Assembly: GCA_943330925.2 (NCBI GenBank)
Contig: CALQJP020000041.1
Span: 1 to 11,702 of the forward strand
DNA: 11,702 nt
Direction: 5' to 3'
From: Chryseobacterium gleum
GTDB lineage: Bacteria > Bacteroidota > Bacteroidia > Flavobacteriales_D > Sanyastnellaceae
The first letter of the stretch is position 1. Each line of letters opens with the position of its first letter. The notes under the pieces are model-generated. The model did no database searches. It saw only the letters and a list, made by a program, of their open reading frames with translations, and was not told the origin of the DNA. Positions 7,350 to 11,702 of the stretch are shown in pieces. Both the position numbers and the translations under genes were made by a program.

Positions 7350-7630
7350 CAGAGTTGCCATTCGCTCTGCGTTACCTTTGTGAAAATCAAAAAGCGTTGA
7401 AGCAGATTTTTATTTTCCCCATACGCCTTTACCAGCGATATCTATCGCCGTTGTTGGGAAAAAACTGTCGCTTCGAGCCAACCTGCTCACATTACACGGC
7501 AGAAGCAATTCAAGAATGGGGTGTACTGAAAGGCATTTACATGGGGGCGCGAAGAATTTTCAAATGCCATCCATGGGGCGGTTTTGGCTATGACCCCGTA
7601 CCGAAAAAAGAACAACCGAAAGAACAATGA
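7337..7630 (+). CDS. yidD: Membrane protein insertion efficiency factor YidD
   Basis: YidD is a small membrane-associated protein that assists YidC in inserting inner-membrane proteins. The core is unmistakable: FPIRLYQRYLSPLLGKNCRF, then PTCSHYTAEAI, WGVLKG, and RIFKCHPWGGFGYDPVP, with three conserved Cys. The ATG at 7337 overlaps the end of the HupE-like gene by 13 bases and gives 97 residues, about 20 more than the compact family form. A TTG at 7397 would start just before the conserved part (KQIFIFPIRLYQ). A TACCTTTG element at 7373-7380 could drive that shorter form. The stop overlaps the next ATG (ATGA). Confidence 0.93.
   Translation: MALLTELPFALRYLCENQKALKQIFIFPIRLYQRYLSPLLGKNCRFEPTCSHYTAEAIQEWGVLKGIYMGARRIFKCHPWGGFGYDPVPKKEQPKEQ
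7373..7380 (+). promoter_or_regulatory. Possible internal -7 element within yidD 5' region
   Basis: TACCTTTG matches the Bacteroidota -7 consensus TAnnTTTG, but the nearest upstream TTG (7355-7357) is only 15 bases away, shorter than usual. If active it would make transcripts for yidD (from TTG 7397), the small lipoprotein and hemB without the HupE-like gene. Confidence 0.35.
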
Positions 7631-8127
7631 AAAAACAAGCGCTCTCCGGTTTATTACTAACCGTTATCGTGTTTTTAATGGGATGTGTCAGTGCCGAAAG
7701 TCCTGCCCTTCTTGAATGTCGGACTGCACAAGACCAACTTACCCAACGCATTGCTCTTTCCGATTCCTCACTGAATGCACATCTTTCCGAGCTGCGCTTG
7801 CAGCGCGATGCTATGAGCACCGACACGCTACTTGCCGTTGACAGCATGTTGCGCGTTCAATATGCAGCAATAAAAGAAGCAGTGAATCAATTGGAGTTCA
7901 AACAAGCTGAGCTGCATACGTGGCGCGATCATTTGGTAGTGCTTCCTTCCAAAGAAGAAATTGCCGGCGGCATTCGCAATCCATTTGGTGAAAACGCCGG
8001 CGATGCGGGAATACTGAGCACGTTGAATGCGTACAGCGATACCTTAGCCACGCTGGAAGTTACTATTTCAGAACTTATTCGAACAACCACCTATGAACGA
8101 ACGTCCTCGCCGCAACCGCAAGAGTAG
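7627..8127 (+). CDS. Small lipoprotein with predicted coiled coil, unknown function
   Basis: The 166-residue product begins with a lipoprotein signal ending LMGC (Cys20), so it should be membrane-anchored outside the cytoplasm. Residues about 28-110 are rich in Gln, Glu, Leu and Arg with heptad-like spacing, suggesting long helices or a coiled coil. A Gly/Asn/Pro-rich link (about 118-130, GGIRNPFGENAG) leads to a second short helical part. I do not recognise a family. It starts in the ATGA overlap with yidD and its last 35 bases overlap the start of hemB in another frame, so it is probably translated by coupling within one operon. Confidence 0.78.
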   Translation: MKKQALSGLLLTVIVFLMGCVSAESPALLECRTAQDQLTQRIALSDSSLNAHLSELRLQRDAMSTDTLLAVDSMLRVQYAAIKEAVNQLEFKQAELHTWRDHLVVLPSKEEIAGGIRNPFGENAGDAGILSTLNAYSDTLATLEVTISELIRTTTYERTSSPQPQE

Positions 8128-9067
8128 TGTAATACGCGATTTGGTCAGAGAAACCGAATTGCACGTAAGCGATTTCATCTATCCGCTATTCCTTGTTGAT
8201 GGCAAAGGCATAGAGGTGCCGATTGCTTCCATGCCCGGTATTTCGAGGTATTCGGAAGACTTGATGTTGCGCCAAATTGAAGAATGTGTTGCACTTGGCA
8301 TCAACAGCTTCGTGATATTCCCTGCAGTAGAAGACGCATTAAAAGACAAGGAAGCGAGCTACGCGATGCGCAGCGACAATTTCTATTTGCGCACGATTCG
8401 CTCCATCAAGCAGCGATTCCCCGAGGTTTGTTTGATGAGCGATGTAGCCATGGACCCGTATAGCAGCGATGGCCACGACGGGTATGTAAACGACGGAAAA
8501 ATAGACAACGACCGCACGTTGCCGATTCTTGGTCGCATGGCAGTGCATCAGGCTGAGGCGGGCATTGACATTGTTGGCCCGTCTGACATGATGGATGGCA
8601 GGGTGCTTCACATACGCGAAGCTCTCGATGCAGCCGGATTCACGGACACTTCCATCATGTCGTATACCGCGAAATATGCGAGTGCTTACTACGGACCCTT
8701 TCGCGATGCGCTGGACTCTGCTCCCAAATTTGGCGATAAGAAAACGTATCAAATGGATCCTGCCAACAAGCGCGAAGCAATACGCGAAGCTTCGCTGGAT
8801 GAAGCAGAGGGAGCCGACTATTTGATGGTTAAACCTGCACTCTGTTATTTGGACGTTATTCAAACGCTGAAGGAACATTCAACGCTGCCTATATCCGCTT
8901 ACAACGTGAGTGGAGAATACGCCATGCTGAAAGCAGCAGGCGAAAAAGGATGGATCAATTACGAGCGAGCGATGCCTGAGATGTTGCTGAGCATTAAGCG
9001 CGCAGGGGCTGATATCATTCTCACCTACTTTGCTAAGGAGTATGCTCAGTTGAAAATTGAAAATTGA
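8093..9067 (+). CDS. hemB: Delta-aminolevulinic acid dehydratase (porphobilinogen synthase)
   Basis: HemB condenses two 5-aminolevulinate molecules into porphobilinogen, an early step of heme synthesis. The 324-residue product starts with RPRRNRKS, the typical beginning of the family, which fixes ATG 8093 despite its 35-base overlap with the preceding gene. Catalytic lysines are Lys194 (SYTAKYAS) and Lys247 (MVKPAL). GPSDMMDGR (162-170) is conserved. The metal-binding region reads SDVAMDPYSSDGHDG (116-130): the zinc-binding cysteines of the zinc-type enzyme are replaced by Ala and Asp, indicating the magnesium/zinc-independent type. The last few residues (QLKIEN) are encoded by a heptamer repeat. 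Confidence 0.97.
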   Translation: MNERPRRNRKSSVIRDLVRETELHVSDFIYPLFLVDGKGIEVPIASMPGISRYSEDLMLRQIEECVALGINSFVIFPAVEDALKDKEASYAMRSDNFYLRTIRSIKQRFPEVCLMSDVAMDPYSSDGHDGYVNDGKIDNDRTLPILGRMAVHQAEAGIDIVGPSDMMDGRVLHIREALDAAGFTDTSIMSYTAKYASAYYGPFRDALDSAPKFGDKKTYQMDPANKREAIREASLDEAEGADYLMVKPALCYLDVIQTLKEHSTLPISAYNVSGEYAMLKAAGEKGWINYERAMPEMLLSIKRAGADIILTYFAKEYAQLKIEN

Positions 9068-9077
9068 AAGTTGAAGG
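9050..9077. repeat. Heptamer tandem repeat (TTGAAAA-type, four copies)
   Basis: Four consecutive 7-base units read TTGAAAA, TTGAAAA, TTGAAAG and TTGAAGG. The array supplies the last codons and stop of hemB and almost fills the 15-base gap to the convergent HIT gene. No terminator hairpin is seen at this junction. Confidence 0.85.
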
Positions 9078-9082
9078 TTGGC

Positions 9083-9472
9083 TTACGCGTTTCGAATTTC
9101 GGTTGCCAGGGTGGCAAGTTCTTCGTGTGACATTTTCAGGCGTTCTGCACTGAAATTAATATCTGACATCGTATTGAGAGGGATGAGATGCACATGCGCG
9201 TGTGGGACCTCCAAGCCTATGATGGCAACCCCGATGCGACGGCAGGGCACCGTTCGCTGAAGTTTAGTTGCAACCTCCTTTGCGAATAGGTTTATTTCAG
9301 AAAGTAGATTGTCATTCAAATCGAAGAAATGATCAACCTCTTCCTTAGGAACAACCAATGTGTGCCCCTTGGCAACCGGAGTGATGTCCAGGAATGCGAT
9401 AAACTTTTCGTTTTCGGCTATCGTATGACAAGGAATTTCACCTTGAATAATACGCGTGAAGATGGAAGCCAT
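9083..9472 (-). CDS. HIT (histidine triad) family protein
   Basis: HIT proteins of the HINT branch are nucleotide-binding hydrolases or transferases that act on phosphoramidate or adenylylated compounds; the physiological substrate in bacteria is usually unclear. The 129-residue product is of normal length. It shows the family opening IFTRIIQGEIP, FLDITPVAKGHTLVVPK (27-43) and the triad HAHVH (91-95), whose central His93 would be the catalytic nucleophile. The start codon overlaps the greA stop by one base (TAATG), so the two are one transcription unit, with HIT downstream. Confidence 0.94.
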   Translation of the reverse strand: MASIFTRIIQGEIPCHTIAENEKFIAFLDITPVAKGHTLVVPKEEVDHFFDLNDNLLSEINLFAKEVATKLQRTVPCRRIGVAIIGLEVPHAHVHLIPLNTMSDINFSAERLKMSHEELATLATEIRNA

Positions 9473-9945
9473 TAGCGAGATATTCCGAGGATTTCAAATT
9501 GCACTTTACCCGCAGGAATTTGTACTTCTGCAACATCGCCTACCTTCTTACCAAGCAATCCCTTTCCAATGGGAGAATCCACTGATATTTTCTTCAACGC
9601 AAGATTTGCCTCGTTCTCCGCAACCAGCGTGTATTCCATCTCAGCCTTGTTGGCCAGATTCTTAATTTTCACCTTCGACAGAATGAAAACCTTGCTGCTA
9701 TCCATTTGACTATCGTCGATGAGTCGAGCGTTGGCTAGGAGCGTTTCCGTTTTCGCAATTTTCGCCTCGAGTAACCCCTGGGCTTCCTTTGCAGCATCGT
9801 ACTCGGCATTTTCCGACAAATCTCCCTTGTCGCGAGCCTCAGCAATTTGCTGTGTTATATGAGGACGTTCGACCATTTTCAAATGATGCAATTCGTCCTT
9901 AAGCTTTTTAAGTCCTTCTGCTGTGTAATAGGCTAATTGAGACAT
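9472..9945 (-). CDS. greA: Transcription elongation factor GreA
   Basis: GreA enters the secondary channel of RNA polymerase and triggers cleavage of the backtracked transcript so elongation can resume. The product is 157 residues, the usual length. The N-terminal coiled coil (about 1-75) carries the tip motif GDLSENAEY (41-49), with Asp42 and Glu45 corresponding to the acidic residues needed for cleavage. The C-terminal FKBP-like domain (about 80-157) contains the conserved SPIGKGLLGKKVGD (124-137). It is the first gene of the greA-HIT pair. Its roughly 60-base leader contains a terminator-like hairpin. Confidence 0.97.
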   Translation of the reverse strand: MSQLAYYTAEGLKKLKDELHHLKMVERPHITQQIAEARDKGDLSENAEYDAAKEAQGLLEAKIAKTETLLANARLIDDSQMDSSKVFILSKVKIKNLANKAEMEYTLVAENEANLALKKISVDSPIGKGLLGKKVGDVAEVQIPAGKVQFEILGISR

Positions 9946-9978
9946 AACGATAACTTTTTTCCTGAGGTCTATAAAATG

Positions 9979-10002
9979 GGAAAACCCCGTTAAGGGTTTT
10001 CC
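9979..10002 (-). terminator. Terminator-like hairpin between the PorV-family gene and greA
   Basis: On the minus strand GGAAAACCC pairs perfectly with GGGTTTTCC (9-bp stem) around a 6-base loop, TTAACG. The stem contains T's on its 3' side and CATTTTAT follows. It lies 31 bases after the stop of the PorV-family gene, where a terminator is expected. It also lies downstream of the apparent greA promoter. Confidence 0.65.
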
Positions 10003-10013
10003 ACGTATGAATA

Positions 10014-10044
10014 CAAATGTAAAATCTTTTCAATTACAGGTCAA
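10014..10044 (-). promoter_or_regulatory. Bacteroidota-type promoter of greA-HIT
   Basis: On the minus strand TTG (10044-10042, inside the last codons of the PorV-family gene) and TACATTTG (10021-10014), an exact match to TAnnTTTG, are separated by 20 bases. Transcription would start near 10010-10004, about 60 bases before greA and just before or at the hairpin. Confidence 0.7.
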
Positions 10045-11080
10045 CATGCACACCAATGCTGTGCACACCGCCGAATGGGTTGGTTGCGCGGTAGCCGTAG
10101 TCCAAACCGAGGATAGTACCATTCTTTCCGGCAGGAACCTGAACAGTAAAACCACCGGCAGGCCCGGTAAATGCAGTTGTACGCTCTTCATCGGAAGTGA
10201 TGTTGGCCTCGTATTGATACCCGCCACGCAGGATAAACCTGTTGTTGAACGCGTACTCCGCGCCGAAACCAAACTGGTCGCGCGTGAATGAGTTCGATGT
10301 GAATTGCAGGTTGGTAGTGAGTTTCGAACGCTCGCTAAAATTGAAATCATAGGCGAATCCAACATTTACCATAGAAGGCAACTCGAATTTCTCAGAGCGC
10401 TGGTCCATGTTCAATGTGGTGGTGTTTCCTGATCCGGTCGACACGGTTGCATCGAGCGACAAACCATCGCCACGGTAACGCATCGGCGGTCCAACATTGC
10501 GCAAGGTGATACCAAAACGCATGTTATCCTTCTCACCTGTTACATAGCGAATACCCGCATCGAACGACATGCCCTGGGCCTTCACGTTGTAGATAGCTTC
10601 AGAAATTAAGCGAGCAGTAATACCCGCGTAAATGCTATTCGAGAAGCTCTTGGCGTAGCTCAGTCCGATGTTGGTGAACGTCGGTGCGAAATTACCAATG
10701 CCACCTTCGGGCAAATCGGTTTCTGTGATTGGAATTTCTCCAAATCGCATATTGGTTACGCTGATACCCAACACTCCGCTTTCGCTCAAACGCTTGCCTA
10801 AACCCAGCGAATTGATTTGGATACCGGTGCCAACCAAGTACTGGTTATTGGAGAATGCAATCTCCGTATTGCGAACGAATGCTAATCCAGCAACGTTGAG
10901 AAACGATGCTTCGATTCCGTTCACACTGGCCATAGCCGAGTTAGCCAAAGCGGCATTTCTCGCCCATGGATTGATGAGCAACTGACTAGCACCTGCGGAG
11001 CCCGCACGGTCAGGATTTCCTGCGAATGCAACAGTTGACCAGGTGGTTACTGCTGCGATTATCAATGAAAGCTTCTTCAT
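10034..11080 (-). CDS. PorV/PorQ-family outer-membrane beta-barrel protein (T9SS-associated)
   Basis: The 348-residue product has a cleavable signal peptide (MKKLSLIIAAVTTWSTVAFA, cut about residue 20) followed by the family hallmark GASQLLINPWARNAALANSAMAS and FLNVAGLAF. The rest consists of alternating hydrophobic strands and turns typical of a 14-strand FadL-like barrel: FGEIPIT, EGGIGNFAPTFTNIGLSYA, GMSFDAGIRYVTG, ITLRNVGPPM and YGYRATNPFGGVHSIGVHVDL. In T9SS, PorV carries cargo from the translocon to the attachment complex. Several Bacteroidota have extra paralogues beside large secreted proteins, and this looks like one of them, because a T9SS-type cargo gene ends 31 bases upstream on the same strand. 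No porV symbol is assigned since orthology cannot be decided here. Confidence 0.9.
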   Translation of the reverse strand: MKKLSLIIAAVTTWSTVAFAGNPDRAGSAGASQLLINPWARNAALANSAMASVNGIEASFLNVAGLAFVRNTEIAFSNNQYLVGTGIQINSLGLGKRLSESGVLGISVTNMRFGEIPITETDLPEGGIGNFAPTFTNIGLSYAKSFSNSIYAGITARLISEAIYNVKAQGMSFDAGIRYVTGEKDNMRFGITLRNVGPPMRYRGDGLSLDATVSTGSGNTTTLNMDQRSEKFELPSMVNVGFAYDFNFSERSKLTTNLQFTSNSFTRDQFGFGAEYAFNNRFILRGGYQYEANITSDEERTTAFTGPAGGFTVQVPAGKNGTILGLDYGYRATNPFGGVHSIGVHVDL

Positions 11081-11111
11081 ATTCTGCTAAGCTGAAATTG
11101 TCATTTAAAAA

Positions 11112-11702
11112 TTAGAATGAGTCTAGGTCAATTGGACGCATCACACCAAACCACTTCAATATCTTCTCACCAATGTTCGGGACGTTCACGTGAATGATAT
11201 ACGTGCCACTGGCAATCGGAATGTTCTGATCGTTTTTCAAATCCCAATCGAGTGAGGTGGTAGGATCGCCTTTCTTGAACTGACGAATGCGTGTACCGTT
11301 CAGATCATAAATGCTTACAGTACATACTTCAGGCAAGTTGGTAATCTTCACGCGGTTGTCGAGCTTGCCCGTTTCGTAGCTGCTGAACGCGTAGTAAGGG
11401 TTCGGAACAACGTTGATGTTGTCGAGCTCGTTTGCCAAGGTTTCGCTACTGTTGGTTACTGCTGCAATGCCCTCTGTTGAGAAGCGATACAGGTTTCTCC
11501 ATCCGTTGATTGAACCTTCTGCGTCTTGCGCTCCACCGCTTGGGTTGGCCTTCGCATAAGGCTTCGCCACACGCAAGCGAATACGGCAGGTGTTCGGAAT
11601 AAGACCTTGCTCAGGTGTGAGCATCGCATTGCCGCCGTTATCCAAATCGCTCAGCGCAGTGGCTGTGCTGAGTGTAGAACCTACCCAGGTACAAGCGCGA
11701 TA
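11112..11702 (-). CDS. C-terminal part of a large secreted protein with T9SS-type sorting domain (5' end missing)
   Basis: The frame is open to the window edge, giving at least 196 residues; a TTG at 11645 is not the true start. The upstream part (about residues 1-75 of the visible sequence) is unassigned and includes CRIRLRVAKPYAK and INGWRNLYRFSTEG. The C-terminus begins at NVVPNPYYAFSSYE, continues with VKITNLP, VSIYDLNGTRIRQF and SGTYIIHVNV, and ends KWFGVMRPIDLDSF. This is the T9SS sorting or FlgD-like beta fold, though the tail runs longer than the usual ending on a short basic segment. It is followed after 31 bases by the PorV-family gene, so the two probably form one operon of cargo and carrier. 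Confidence 0.82.
   Translation of the reverse strand, partial: YRACTWVGSTLSTATALSDLDNGGNAMLTPEQGLIPNTCRIRLRVAKPYAKANPSGGAQDAEGSINGWRNLYRFSTEGIAAVTNSSETLANELDNINVVPNPYYAFSSYETGKLDNRVKITNLPEVCTVSIYDLNGTRIRQFKKGDPTTSLDWDLKNDQNIPIASGTYIIHVNVPNIGEKILKWFGVMRPIDLDSF

Noticed and set aside
8339..8878. A 179-codon open frame on the minus strand inside hemB
   Set aside because: It is fully antisense to a confidently identified gene, has no recognisable domain or start context, and its His/Arg-rich composition is what the complementary strand of hemB codons produces.
1..11702. Mobile element, phage, CRISPR or defence island
   Set aside because: No transposase, integrase, direct-repeat array, toxin-antitoxin pair or nuclease is visible; gene content is housekeeping and envelope functions.

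Overview
The window looks like ordinary chromosome of a member of the Bacteroidota, probably near the Flavobacteriales. It carries type IX secretion system (T9SS) cargo with C-terminal sorting domains and a PorV/PorQ-family outer-membrane protein. It also has several short lipoproteins with a Cys right after the signal helix, and promoters of the Bacteroidota type (TTG, 17-20 bp, TAnnTT(T/C)G) instead of sigma70-like ones. Shine-Dalgarno sequences are mostly absent, also as expected. I saw no IS, phage genes, CRISPR array, tRNA or rRNA.

Left part (+ strand): the window opens inside a large secreted, T9SS-sorted multidomain protein (lamin-tail end, Calx-beta, two tandem Cys-bounded repeats, lamin-tail, Calx-beta, sorting domain), closed by a strong terminator. 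About 320 bases without a confident gene follow. Then come a lipoprotein fusing rhodanese and thioredoxin domains, purK (purine synthesis) with its own promoter, and the folate/thymidylate pair thyA-folA, also with its own promoter. In both purK and thyA the -7 element ends 4 nt before the start codon, which suggests leaderless mRNAs.

Middle (+ strand): a lipoprotein of unknown function is followed by a tightly packed set: a HupE/UreJ-2-like membrane protein, yidD (membrane protein insertion), a small coiled-coil lipoprotein and hemB (heme synthesis). The last four overlap or nearly touch one another and are probably co-transcribed.

Right part (- strand): a HIT-family protein and greA form a pair meeting hemB tail to tail, with a heptamer repeat at the junction. 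Upstream of greA (to its right) lie a PorV/PorQ-family gene and, upstream of that, the 3' end of another T9SS-type secreted protein running off the window. A hairpin terminator for the PorV-family gene sits between the apparent greA promoter and greA itself, so it may act as a leader attenuator.

Most genes are housekeeping or typical envelope genes. I found no convincing new defence or mobile system. The points most worth checking are the possible leaderless starts, the greA leader hairpin, the open frame upstream of the rhodanese-thioredoxin gene, and the cargo-PorV gene pair.
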